This document shows positions 47,781 through 59,278 of a DNA stretch of 59,278 bases, one piece after another. Source of the stretch: Candidatus Intricatilinea gracilis. Its GTDB lineage: Bacteria > Pseudomonadota > Gammaproteobacteria > Burkholderiales > Burkholderiaceae_C. The first letter of the stretch is position 1. Every line of letters starts with the position of its first letter. The translations under genes and the position numbers were made by a program. The stretch covers positions 1 to 59,278 of the forward strand of contig JADJDQ010000011.1 of assembly GCA_016702605.1 (NCBI GenBank). The letters run 5' to 3'. The notes beneath the pieces are model-generated. The model did no database searches and had not been told where the DNA came from. It saw only the letters and a list, made by a program, of their open reading frames with translations.

Positions 47781-48659
47781 ATGAACATCCTGCTCTGCGG
47801 CGACACCGGTTTCATCGGCCGGCACATCGCCCTGGCCCTGCGCAAGGCCGGCCATCAGGTCACGGGCCTGCGCTCACCACGCACCGACGGGCGCGCGCCG
47901 CTCGATTACGCCCAGGCCACCAGCGCCGCAGTCTGGCGCCCGTGGCTCGAGGGCATCGATGCCGTCGTGAACGCCGTGGGTGTATTGCGCGACAGCAAGC
48001 GCCGCCCCATGCAGGCCATCCACACCGACGCGCCGCTGGCGCTGTTCGACGCCTGTGTGGCGGCCGGAGTGCGCCGTGTCATCCAGGTGTCGGCGCTGGG
48101 CGTGGATCGCCTGCCGCAGCAATACGCGCGCACCAAACTCGCGGCCGAGCGTGGTCTGCTGGCGCACCAGGCGCTGGACAAGCTCGACGCCGCGATCCTG
48201 CGCCCGAGCGTGGTGTTCGGGCGCGGCGGCGCGGGCAGCGAGATGTTCATGCGCCTGGCCCAGTTGCCGCTGCTGGTGATGCCGGGGGTGGCGCTGCGCG
48301 CACGTATCCAGCCGGTGGCAGTGAGTGATCTGGCCGACGCCGTGGTGGCACTGGTGGGGCCACAACTGGCCTGGCGCGGCGTGATGGACTGCGTCGGCAC
48401 CCGCGCCTTGACGCTGGGCGAATTCATCGACGCGCTGCGCAAGCAACAGGGTCGCGGCGCGGCACGCCAGTGTGGCCTGCCCGACTGGTGGTCGCGCGCC
48501 ATGGCGAGTGCGGGTGATCAGGTATCGGCATCGCCCTGGAGCAGCGATACCCTGGCCATGCTGCAGGTCGACAACGTCGGCGCCGTGGCGCCCTTCGCGC
48601 GCCTGCTCGGACGCCCCCCCTGCGACCCCGACGACATGGTGGAACGCGCCTGGCGTTGA
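47781..48659 (+). CDS. NAD(P)-binding epimerase/NDUFA9-like protein
   Basis: A 292-residue atypical short-chain dehydrogenase. The nucleotide motif is GDTGFIGRHIALALRKAGH. VVNAVGVLRDSKRRPM, VIQVSALGVD and YARTKLAAE (a YxxxK pair) follow, then ILRPSVVFGRGG. The profile matches the NDUFA9-like or SDR5 atypical family found in Burkholderiales, which are usually quinone- or membrane-linked. The C-terminal part has no recognised domain. It is divergent from the patatin gene. Confidence 0.8.
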   Translation: MNILLCGDTGFIGRHIALALRKAGHQVTGLRSPRTDGRAPLDYAQATSAAVWRPWLEGIDAVVNAVGVLRDSKRRPMQAIHTDAPLALFDACVAAGVRRVIQVSALGVDRLPQQYARTKLAAERGLLAHQALDKLDAAILRPSVVFGRGGAGSEMFMRLAQLPLLVMPGVALRARIQPVAVSDLADAVVALVGPQLAWRGVMDCVGTRALTLGEFIDALRKQQGRGAARQCGLPDWWSRAMASAGDQVSASPWSSDTLAMLQVDNVGAVAPFARLLGRPPCDPDDMVERAWR

Positions 48660-48787
48660 TCCAGCACTTGCCGGCGACACAAGGCGTGCATTTCTGGCGA
48701 GACAATGGCCCTACCCAACCCCGGGGCGCCGCACCTGTCGATCAGGCCCGGCCACCTGGCCCAATCAAAGCGCACGAGGAGAACGCG

Positions 48788-48934
48788 ATGCCCAAAGGTG
48801 TACAACGCAACAACAAGGAAGCCAAGAAAACCAAGAAGGACTCGTCGCCTTCCAAACCCCTGTCGCCCGGCGCGGTGATGCCCACCGTCGTCACCCAGGT
48901 GATGGAACGCGGCAAGAAGGCCAAGCTGAAGTAA
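48788..48934 (+). CDS. Small Lys-rich protein (48 residues)
   Basis: A 48-residue very basic protein (MPKGVQRNNKEAKKTKKDSS start, about 12 Lys) with no predicted membrane helix or cysteine. ATG at 48788 with GAGGAG upstream. Similar short MPKG-type basic proteins are common in Burkholderiales, without assigned function; nucleic-acid binding is plausible from charge only. Confidence 0.7.
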   Translation: MPKGVQRNNKEAKKTKKDSSPSKPLSPGAVMPTVVTQVMERGKKAKLK

Positions 48935-49098
48935 GCGTCCCCGGGCCGACGACATCCGTCATCCGCCGCCCGAGGGGGTGAGGCAACCAGCGGCGGCCCG
49001 GCGTCGACTCGAGAGCACGTCACTCGCCGCCAGCTGCGGCGCGCTTGGCCAAACCCCGGCGGCAGGGCAATGTCGCCCCGATCGGTTACCTTCGGGTG

Positions 49099-51877
49099 AT
49101 GACTTCGCCAAAGACGCCAACCGCGCCAACCGCAGCGGTCTCCTGGACCACCCAAGACAACACTCACCTTCGCCCGCCTGCCGCCTGGCTGCTGGCGCTG
49201 CGCCAACTCAGGCGCGACTTTCGCGCCGGTGAACTGCGCCTGTTGCTGCTGGCGGTAGCGCTGGCCGTGGGTGCGCTGAGTGCGGTGGGCTTTTTCGCCG
49301 ACCGCCTGCAGGCCGGTCTGCAACGCGACGCCGGCGCCTTGCTCGGTGGTGACGCCGTGGTGGCGAGTGACCAGCCGCTGCCGCCCGAGTTTGCCCAGAC
49401 CGCCCGCCAGATGGGGCTGACGGTGGTGACCACCGCAAGTTTCCCGAGCATGGCGCGCGCCGACGAGGCCCAAGGCGGCGCGGCACGGCTGGCAGCCGTC
49501 AAGGCCGTGAGTGACGGGTATCCGCTGCGCGGCAAGCTGAAGGTCGGCGCGGCGGCGCCGGCCGGTCAGGCACCGACGCCTGGCGCCAAGCCGACCGATG
49601 CGGCCGCGACAGCCGGCGCAATGGCATTGGACGCACCTGGATCGGGCCCGAACGGACCGGCTGCAAATGAATCGGGCGCGAGCAGGGGCCAGGTGACATC
49701 GGCCGGCACGGCCAGCGAGTCGGTGGGTTTTGGCCCGGCGCGTGGTGACGTCTGGCTGGACCCCGCGTTGCTGGACGCCCTGGGTGTGGCGCCGGGCCAG
49801 TTCATCCACCTCGGTGATGCGCGCCTGCGGGTGGCCCGCATGCTGATCAACGAGCCGGACCGGGGCGCAAGCTTCGTCAACTTTGCGCCGCGTGTCTTGC
49901 TCAACGCCGCCGATCTGCCGGCGACCGGCCTGATCCAGCCGGCCAGCCGGGTCACCTGGCGACTGGCGCTGGTGGCGCCGCCCGCAACGCTGGGGCGCAG
50001 CAACAAGGCTCCGGTGGCGGCCTACATCGCCTGGGCGCAGGAGCGGCTCGACACCTTGCACCTGCGCGGCGTTCGCGTCGAGACACTCGACCCAGGGCCG
50101 GCCCGAAATGCGCCAGACGCTGGACCGCGCCGGCCAGTTCCTGCACCTGGTGGCCGTGTTGGCCGCGCTGCTGGCTGCCGTGGCGGTGGGCATCGCGGCG
50201 CGCAGTTTTGCGCAGCGCCACCTCGACACCTGCGCCATGTTGCGTGTGCTGGGCTTGCCGCAGCGCCGCATCGCACTGGCGTATTCACTCGAGTTCGGCC
50301 TGGTGGGTGTGATTGCCAGTGGTGTGGGCATCTTGCTGGGGCTGGTCGTGCAGCAGGTGTTCGTCGTGCTTCTGGGTGGCTTGCTGGATGCCAGCCTGCC
50401 GCCGCCCGGCCTGGCGCCTGCCGGGTTCGGCCTGGCCGTGGGCCTGACGCTGCTGGTCGCCTTTGGCCTGCCGCCCATCCTGCAACTGGCACAGGTGCCG
50501 CCGCTGCGGGTGATCAGGCGCGACCTGGGTGCCACACGCGCCGCGTCGCTGAGTGTGCTGCTGGCGGGCATCGCCGGATTTGCCGCCTTGCTGGTGGTGG
50601 CCGCCGCCGACCTGAAGCTGGGCGCCATCACGGTGGGCGGCTTCGGTGTCGCCTGGGGTGTGTTCGCCGCGGCGGCCTGGGGTGCGGTCATGTTGCTGCG
50701 CCGCCTGGTGCCCGATGCCGGCGCGCCGCGTTGGCTGCTGCTGGCCACCCGCCAACTGGCGGCACGGCCGGGTTTTGCGGTGCTGCAGGTGAGTGCATTG
50801 GCGCTGGGGCTGCTGGCGCTCATCTTGCTGGTGCTGCTGCGCACCGACCTGGTCGACAGCTGGCGCAATGCCACGCCGCCGGATACGCCCGATCGATTTG
50901 TCATCAACATCCAGCCCGATCAAGCCGACGAGTTCATGGCTGAATTGGGCAGCGCCGGTGTGACACGTTTCGACTGGTACCCGATGATCCGCGGCCGTTT
51001 GCTGGCGGTGAACGGCCGCGAGGTGAAGGTCGACGACTACACCGACGATCGTGCACGCCGGCTCGTCGACCGCGAGTTCAACATCAGCCACGGCGCCCAG
51101 CCGCCCGAACACAACACGGTGGTGGCGGGCCGCTGGATCGCCGAAGAAACCGACGGCCTGTCGGTCGAGGAAGGCCTGGCCAAGACGCTGGGCCTGCGGC
51201 TCGGAGACAAGTTGCGCTTCGACGTGGCGGGCAGCCAGGTCGAGGCCGGCATCACCAGCCTGCGCAAGGTGGACTGGGCGTCGATGCGGGTCAACTTCTT
51301 CGTCATGCTGCCACGCGCCAAGCTGCCGGAGTTGGCGGCCACTTACATCGCCGCCTACCGGGCGCCGGCACGCGCTGTCGGCCAGCCCAGCTTCGACAAC
51401 GAGATGGCGCGGCGTTTTCCGAACATCACCTCGGTGGATGTGTCGGCGCAGATCCAGCAGATCCGCCAGGTACTCGACCAGGTGATCGCCGCGGTCGAGT
51501 TCCTGTTCGTCTTCACACTCGCAGCGGGGCTTTTGGTGTTGTTCGCGGCGGTGAGTGCCACACGCGAGAGCCGCTCGCGCGAGTTCGCACTCATGCGCGC
51601 CATGGGAGCGGGCAGCCGATTGCTGGCGCAGGTGCAACGCACCGAGTTGCTCGGCGTGGGTGTGCTGGCCGGCTCGCTGGCTGCCGGTGTATCCCTGGTG
51701 ATTGCCTGGGCGCTGGCGCACTACGTCTTCGAGTTCAGTTGGCGACCCTCACCCTGGGTGCCGCTGGCCGGCGCCTTGACCGGCGGCCTGCTCGCCCTGG
51801 CAGCCGGATGGTTCAGCCTTCGTGGCGTCTTGCGCAGTCCGGTGGCAGCCACGCTCAGGCGCGCCACCGCCGAATGA
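49099..51877 (+). CDS. FtsX/YbbP-type ABC transporter permease, frameshifted
   Basis: A large permease of the MacB-FtsX family (YbbP layout): N-terminal helix (LLLLAVALAVGALSAVGFF), a large periplasmic domain, then two sets of FtsX helices (FLHLVAVLAALLAAVAVGIAARSF; FLFVFTLAAGLLVLFAAVSATRE) and a final helix pair. The frame breaks near 50091-50093, where the upstream frame (VRVETLD) must jump +1 to GRPEMRQTLDRAGQF; one extra C in a CCC run explains it. The span is 3n+1 and would encode about 925 residues. A low-complexity insert follows GKLKVGAAAPAGQ. No YbbA-type ATPase gene lies beside it. Possibly involved in lipid or lysophospholipid handling. Confidence 0.82.
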
Positions 51878-52707
51878 CAACGGCACTGCGCAACTTGATG
51901 TCGATCAACACAAATCAGGCGGATACCCAGGCGCAAAACATCGAGATGACGCTTCCGATATTCGCGCACTGAGACTCCAGGGTATGGCTTCGTACCCCAT
52001 CCGGATCCCCGAGTAATGGTTGACCCGGCTGGCGGTGACAAGGACCGCAGTTCTGCAGATCAATATCGATCTGCACGCCGAAATACCCGGGCGACAGTCG
52101 CCCTGGGTCAAGGACAAATCGCACAGTATCGAATGGGAATTTCACCCATTGGCAGCGCCTGAATCCAGATCAATCGGCCCACGTCGGCACTGCGCCACGC
52201 CATGCGGCCCGGCACCTGGGGCAACAGGTGAGACGAGGACGAACCGCCCTACCCGGCGTGGCGATAGCTGCGGCCTCAACTCCTGTCACATGAGAAAAGT
52301 CATCTTCCATCTCGCGTGACGTCGCCCAGTGGAACGAAGCGCTTCGGCAGGGACACGGCCCGGACCCGTCCCGCCGCGAGCCTGTCGGCAAATTCATGGC
52401 AAGTCATGACAGCCATCTCCACTTGTTTCGCGTGCCGACTCCCCTGCCTCCCGAGTCGACGCCAGGTCGCTCCAGTTGACTCACCCTCTCGCGGTCGGAC
52501 GGCAAATGGCCTCGGCCCGGACGCGCCCTTAAGACAAGCGAAGCCTGCGAGTCGCACGCTGCTTACGTAGCACTCATACAACGAAACATATGCTTACTTG
52601 GTTTGTGTGCTGTATTCACGCCCCCGAAGTTCTTGGCACGATCCGACTTTTGTCGAACCGCCACGACAGCTCATGTGGGACTGTTTTCCATTTCACCAAG
52701 TCGTCAC
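51878..52707. other. Long non-coding stretch before the oxidase cassette
   Basis: About 830 bases with no convincing gene. Minus-strand frames at 51915-52145 (MKFPFDTVRFVLDPGRL start) and 52300-52407 (MTCHEFADRLAAGRVRA start) look protein-like over short stretches but lack ribosome sites, partners and a family I recognise. They may be remnants of decayed genes. AT content rises sharply after about 52560. Confidence 0.5.
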
Positions 52708-52722
52708 GTGATGCGGGTCACG
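52708..52722. promoter_or_regulatory. CRP-like dyad upstream of multicopper oxidase 1
   Basis: GTGATGCGGGTCACG: GTGA-N6-TCAC inverted repeat, the core of a CRP site (TGTGA-N6-TCACA). A counterpart with the same GTGA-N6-TCACG form lies upstream of the second oxidase (57383-57397). Both are far upstream (about -170 and -190), so direct activation by classical geometry is doubtful. Confidence 0.4.
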
Positions 52723-52848
52723 CCCTCGCTTGTCGGTGCTTAGCCAGGCTTAAGCTAGATTAATTCACCTTACGTCGCCGCGTTGACGTGGCTACCGCGA
52801 GGGTGTCTGAAGCCCTCGGGAGACAGTTTGCAGATCAAAAACTGGGGC

Positions 52849-52877
52849 TTGTTGAGCCTTCCGCCTTAACGTATCTT
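52849..52877 (+). promoter_or_regulatory. Promoter of multicopper oxidase 1
   Basis: TTGTTG (52849-52854), 17-base spacer, TATCTT (52872-52877). The same element with the same spacing (TTGTCG-N17-TATCTT) lies before the second oxidase copy at an identical 169-base distance from the ATG, which supports it as a real promoter. The predicted start is near 52884. Confidence 0.7.
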
Positions 52878-52883
52878 TGCGTT

Positions 52884-53040
52884 AACTCAGCTTAGTTCGC
52901 AAACCGGACGCATAAGCGAGGCAGCAGAAATGTTGCCCAGGGATCGCTGCGCCTGATTTTTCGAAATGACTGAACGGCCAGGTGACCGGCTGAAAAGCAG
53001 GCTCCACACCGACAAGTGATAGCAAACGAGAGGACTCAAT
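52884..53040 (+). ncRNA. Structured 5' leader of multicopper oxidase 1
   Basis: About 157 bases from the predicted start to ATG. A conserved block (52911-52963) can form an outer AGCGA/TCGCT stem enclosing a GGCAGCA/TGTTGCC hairpin, with CAGGGA unpaired between. Relative to the second copy (57608-57660), the inner stem keeps pairing with G-U changes. A CGAGAGGACTC tract covers the ribosome site. I could not match it to a riboswitch class I know. Confidence 0.6.
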
Positions 53041-55977
<2,937 letters not shown>

Positions 55978-56026
55978 AGTCGTCCCCACGGCGGGAGGCC
56001 TGACCAGGTCTCCCGACAGCTGAAAC

Positions 56027-56056
56027 AACGAGGCGACGCGCAAGCGCCGCCTCGTT
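56027..56056 (+). other. Intercistronic hairpin between oxidase and SCO gene
   Basis: AACGAGGCG pairs perfectly with CGCCTCGTT around a 12-base loop that can extend pairing (ACGCG/GCG). No T-run follows, so it is more likely an mRNA stabiliser or attenuator than a full terminator. Confidence 0.55.
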
Positions 56057-56099
56057 CGCCTTGCAGCACTGTGACCTTGTTACCCAACGAGAAACACCC

Positions 56100-57149
56100 A
56101 TGAACACGACGCGCCTGACCTCGATGCTGCGCACCAAGCGGCTCCCTCTGATTGGCGGCACTCTCGTGCTGCTGGCGGCCATCCTGGGCCTGTGGCTCAA
56201 GCCCGGCACCGCAGCACCGACCGGGGCACCCGCACAAGCCGCATTGAAGGGCACCGGCGACGAGACCTGGGGGGCAAACTACTTCCCCAACGTCAAACTC
56301 ACTGACCAGGACGGCAAGCAGCACCGCTTTTTCGATGATCTGCTCAAGGGCAAGGTGGTGTCGATCAACTTCGTGTTCACCAGTTGCGCGTCGAGCTGCA
56401 GCCTGGAAACCGCCCGCCTGGCCGAGGTGCGGCAATTGCTTGGCGACCGTGTCGGCAAGGATGTGTTCTTCTATTCGATCAGCATCGATCCACTGACCGA
56501 CACGCCGGCCGAGCTCAAGAAATACGCCGCCAAGTTCGGCGCCGACTTGCCGGGCTGGCGATTCCTGACCGGCAAGGAAGCCGACATCACGTTGATCCGG
56601 CGCAAGCTGGGCATGTACGATGACAACGAGACCGACGCCAAGAACCTGACCGACCATGTGTTGCACACGATGCTGGGCAACCAGGCAACCGGCCGCTGGA
56701 TGAAGGGCTCGCCCTACGAAAACCCTGCCATCACGGCAAGTCAGCTGGGCAGTTGGCTGCACAACTACAAATACGCGGCTCCGAAGGAAACAAGCTTCGA
56801 AAACGCTCCCACCTACGTGCGCAACATGTCGGACGGAGAGAAGCTCTACCGCCACCGCTGCGCCTCGTGCCACACCATCGACGGCAACCGCACGGTGGCG
56901 CGGCGCATCGGACCTGACCTCGAAAACGTCAGCAAACGCCGCCAGCAAGAGTGGCTCACGCGATGGCTCAAGGAGCCTGACCGCATGTTGGCCGAAAAGG
57001 ATCCAACCGCAATGGCCATGTACAACCAGTACAACAAGCTGGCCATGCCGAACTTGAGGCTGGACGACAAGGACATCGCGAACCTGCTCGCCTTCATCAA
57101 CGAAGAAAGCGCCCTGCCTATCGACGCACGGCGCGTTGCGGTGCAGTAA
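56100..57149 (+). CDS. SCO1/SenC-cytochrome c fusion protein
   Basis: 349 residues. A signal/anchor helix (LPLIGGTLVLLAAILGLWL) precedes a SCO domain with copper-binding CASSC (Cys96, Cys100) in TSCASSCSLETA and candidate His186/His189 in DHVLHTML. A C-terminal cytochrome c domain has CASCH (Cys254-His258) and Met316 in KLAMPNL as likely axial ligand. SCO proteins deliver copper to CuA or multicopper sites, and the heme could accept electrons. The gene lies 122 bases after the oxidase, before a terminator, so the pair is probably functionally linked. ATG at 56100. Confidence 0.85.
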   Translation: MNTTRLTSMLRTKRLPLIGGTLVLLAAILGLWLKPGTAAPTGAPAQAALKGTGDETWGANYFPNVKLTDQDGKQHRFFDDLLKGKVVSINFVFTSCASSCSLETARLAEVRQLLGDRVGKDVFFYSISIDPLTDTPAELKKYAAKFGADLPGWRFLTGKEADITLIRRKLGMYDDNETDAKNLTDHVLHTMLGNQATGRWMKGSPYENPAITASQLGSWLHNYKYAAPKETSFENAPTYVRNMSDGEKLYRHRCASCHTIDGNRTVARRIGPDLENVSKRRQQEWLTRWLKEPDRMLAEKDPTAMAMYNQYNKLAMPNLRLDDKDIANLLAFINEESALPIDARRVAVQ

Positions 57150-57171
57150 CCCTCATCCAACTCACCATCGC

Positions 57172-57204
57172 AGCCCGGCCGGTTCTTTCCGGCCGGGCTT
57201 TTTT
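57172..57204 (+). terminator. Terminator of the oxidase-SCO unit
   Basis: AGCCCGGCCGG-TTCTTT-CCGGCCGGGCT, a perfect 11-bp stem with a T-run of six. Confidence 0.93.
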
Positions 57205-57545
57205 GCGCCGCTCACGACGCAAAAGGCAAAGCAGGCATGGGTTGCTTTTCCACAACCAGGATTCCAAATCGCCCCGCAGGCGACCAACTTTACATTAATT
57301 CGTGTTATGCCTCGATGAAAGCCGTTCGCATTATCGCGAACCAGGCTAAATGGAATTGCGTCCCAGCATTGAACTCTGTCCTGTGAAGTGAGTCACGATC
57401 ACACACTCGCAAGCTCATCTCATCGTAAGCTTTGCGCCTTCAGTCCGCTTATCTCTCGCAAGCGATTCCTCTGAATAGCGGGAGCTCATCGGCAGCGGAA
57501 CTGCTCAAGGCCAGGCTGGAAGGCTGTAGCCCCTCCTGGCGGCCC
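57205..57545. other. Non-coding region between the two oxidase units
   Basis: About 340 bases without an ORF I can support. It includes an AT-rich stretch near 57290-57360, a CRP-like dyad (GTGAAGTGAGTCACG, 57383-57397), and an inverted repeat GCCAGG...CCTGGC at about 57510-57537. Confidence 0.5.
57383..57397. promoter_or_regulatory. CRP-like dyad upstream of multicopper oxidase 2
   Basis: GTGAAGTGAGTCACG, preceded by T, gives TGTGA-N6-TCACG, nine of ten positions of the CRP core. It corresponds in place and form to 52708-52722 before copy 1. Confidence 0.45.
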
Positions 57546-57574
57546 TTGTCGGGTGACGTGGGTTCTCGTATCTT
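57546..57574 (+). promoter_or_regulatory. Promoter of multicopper oxidase 2
   Basis: TTGTCG (57546-57551), 17-base spacer, TATCTT (57569-57574); matches the copy 1 promoter in sequence and in distance to the ATG. Confidence 0.7.
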
Positions 57575-57580
57575 CGCGTT

Positions 57581-57737
57581 AAGCCATCTTAGTTTTTGAT
57601 TCCCACTCATAAGCGAGGCAACAGCCATGTTGTCCAGGGAACGCTTTGCCGGAATTTTTCGACTAGGACGCGCGCAGGGCGACTTGGCAAGAGAGAAGCC
57701 GCCACAACGAAAACATCAGCATCCGAGAGGTCTCAAA
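57581..57737 (+). ncRNA. Structured 5' leader of multicopper oxidase 2
   Basis: 157 bases, the same length as the copy 1 leader. The conserved block at 57608-57660 keeps the AGCG/CGCT outer stem and the inner GGCAACA/TGTTGTC stem, with the unpaired CAGGGA intact. Flanking sequence has diverged considerably, so conservation of this block is notable. Confidence 0.6.
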
Positions 57738-59278
57738 ATGTCGACTAGCCACGACGAGGCGACTGGAACCAGTCCAGGCAGCGTTTCAGAAAATGCAGCA
57801 CTTGCCCAGAAAACCAGATTGAACGGGCACTCCTTGCTCGCCAGCTCTTCCAACAAACCCAAACGCTGGGCCAGACGCGGAGCATATATGGCGGCCGCAT
57901 TGGGTGCGACCGGCATTTCGCTGGCAGTTACCGCCACGGTAACCGGCGACGTCTTTCGAGATCCGCCACCGGTAGACGAGTCGCACCTGACACCGTTCAG
58001 CACGACCATCATCGCCAACGATGCACTCAAACTGCAGCTACCTACCAACGAAGGGTCGTTCGAAAACAGCAGCGGCCAGGGGTCGCATTTCGACACCCGT
58101 GTCGACTCTCGTCGATTCCCTTGGCGCAGCAAACTGGCAACAACATCCCGACCGGAAGCAAGCCCAGCCCGCTCAAATTCAATGGCAAGGAAGCCACATC
58201 GTTCAGCTTCAATATGCTGATTTTCGAGGAATTCGGCCCCGAGAAACTCGATCCATCCGTGGTTGCCGGAACCAATCCTCTGCCGACACCCAGTATGGGC
58301 GCCGCGCCAGAACAGGATCCGACAAGTGTTGCTCGCAGCGCTCCGAACGGCCTGGATCTGGAAAACTTCCTGGGTCAGGCAGGCATTGCTCCGTTCCCGA
58401 CCAATTTCTCGAATACCCTGGACAAGAATCCCTGGGCGCCCGAGATCAAGAGTTTCCTGGGGCGCAGCGTTGCCACCTCCCCTGCCGAAGGCCGTCCGCC
58501 CGGAGAAGGCTGGTCACACCAGCGCTGGAACGAGTTCTACCCGCAGGTTTACTTCAAGACCGCCCAGGCCGGCGCACGTGTCAACAACGGCTTCCGAAAC
58601 GCCAAGCAGATGCATGGATACGCCAAGGGTGAATTCGGCCCCGGCGGTCTTTATCACAACACGACCCACCTGCCCGGCTTCCCCGATGGCACGACTGCCG
58701 GCATTCCCGTCTTCTTCCACCCCAATCTGCCTGTGCAGAACCACAACTCGGTGTGGACCTTCGACGGCACGATGCCGCCGAAGTTGCTGATGGTGCGTTA
58801 CGGTCAACCGATCTTGATGCGCCACTACAACGCGCTGCCGATCGATCCGGCGGCCAACAAGGGTTTTGGTCTGCACACCATCACCACCCACATGCACAAC
58901 GGCCACAACCCGGCCGAAAGCGATGGCGTGGCCAGTGCCTTCTTCTTCCCAGGGCAGTTCTACGACTACCGCTGGCCAATCCAACTGGCGGGTTACGACA
59001 GCGTCAATACCGGCGCCACCGATGCCAGGGCTGCCTTCCCCTGCGTCAAGGATGAGACGCTTTACGTCAACGACTCGGTGACGAGCAACGGCTCGCCGAG
59101 CAGTTCGTACAAGACCTGCGTGGTTGGCCCGGACGGCGTCAACGGCACGATCAAGATCCGCGGCGACTGGCGCGAGACGATGTCCACCCAGTGGTTCCAC
59201 GATCACATGCTCGATTACACGGCGCAGAACGTGCCTGAAAACGCCGCGTGATGATGAACTACTACAGCGCCATCGACC
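57738..59278 (+). pseudogene. Multicopper oxidase, copy 2, frameshifted and running off the window
   Basis: Closely related to copy 1 throughout. The N-terminus has KRWARRGAYMAAALGATG, then the same DVFRDPP segment. The first frame breaks at about 58108-58113: GACTCTCGTCGATTCCC should read GACTCGTCGATTCCC, that is two extra bases (a TC duplication), and the downstream frame runs from about 58113. A second break near 59246-59250 lacks one base (GCCGCGTGATG should be GCCGCGGTGATG to match the copy 1 frame). HMHNGH and HDH copper motifs are present; the C-terminal half is outside the window. Whether the breaks are real or come from assembly at a repeated gene cannot be decided here. Confidence 0.8.

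Noticed and set aside
52300..52407. 35-codon minus-strand frame starting MTCHEF, like the start of zinc-finger anti-sigma factors
   Set aside because: Too short, no further cysteine motif and no neighbouring sigma factor.
52884..53040. yybP-ykoY manganese or c-di-GMP riboswitch in the oxidase leader
   Set aside because: The conserved cores of these classes as I know them are not present; the element is left unclassified.

Overview
The window is about 59 kb of GC-rich, densely coding bacterial chromosome. Family content and gene order (ccoIS-ccoNOQP-ccoGH followed by fnr and hemN; sdhCDAB-sdhE-gltA with mdh and acnB; pstSCAB-phoU-phoB-phoR; trxA-rho-rpmE; clpS-clpA) point to a betaproteobacterium of the order Burkholderiales. 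The large multicopper oxidases at the right end suggest a metal-oxidising, sheath-former-like lineage (Leptothrix/Sphaerotilus type). That last step is inference, because nothing in the window names the genus.

Layout, left to right. (1) 0-1 kb: the end of a patatin-like gene and a secreted DUF192 protein. (2) 1.2-13 kb: a microaerobic respiration block with copper ATPase ccoI (frameshifted in this sequence), ccoS, cbb3 oxidase ccoNOQP, ccoG, a FixH-like protein, a small membrane protein, an FNR-type regulator, hemN and a TauE/SafE-like membrane protein. A perfect FNR box sits inside the end of ccoS and a near-perfect one lies in front of hemN. (3) 13-24 kb: cold-shock protein, clpS-clpA, the SRP RNA gene, a pseudokinase-HDOD protein, trxA, rho, rpmE2 and a polytopic membrane protein. 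(4) 22.7-29.8 kb: the phosphate regulon on the minus strand behind a Pho box, with phoB frameshifted. (5) 29.8-43.6 kb: glmM, folP, then a TCA-cycle block: gltA, sdhE, sdhBADC and a GntR regulator on the minus strand, with mdh, an HpcH/HpaI-type lyase and acnB on the plus strand. Two matching palindromes, one in the gntR/mdh gap and one in the acnB promoter, look like the GntR operators. (6) 43.7-51.9 kb: a secreted ATP-dependent DNA ligase, a large patatin, an NAD(P)-binding epimerase-like protein, a 48-residue basic protein and a frameshifted FtsX/YbbP-type permease.

The most unusual part is 52.7-59.3 kb. A 978-residue exported multicopper oxidase is followed by a SCO1/SenC-cytochrome c fusion and a strong terminator. 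The oxidase gene is then repeated in tandem with its own copy of the same promoter and 5' leader: the distance from -10 hexamer to ATG is exactly 169 nt in both copies. The leader holds a block of roughly 50 nt whose differences between copies mostly preserve pairing, which suggests a conserved RNA element controlling oxidase synthesis. The second oxidase carries two reading-frame breaks here, and the window ends inside it. I read the cassette as an extracytoplasmic metal- or phenol-oxidising system with a dedicated copper-loading/electron-transfer partner. The substrate cannot be read from sequence.

Three otherwise intact single-copy genes (ccoI, phoB, the YbbP-type permease) each carry one single-base frameshift. 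That many in housekeeping-type genes points to residual sequencing errors rather than real gene loss.
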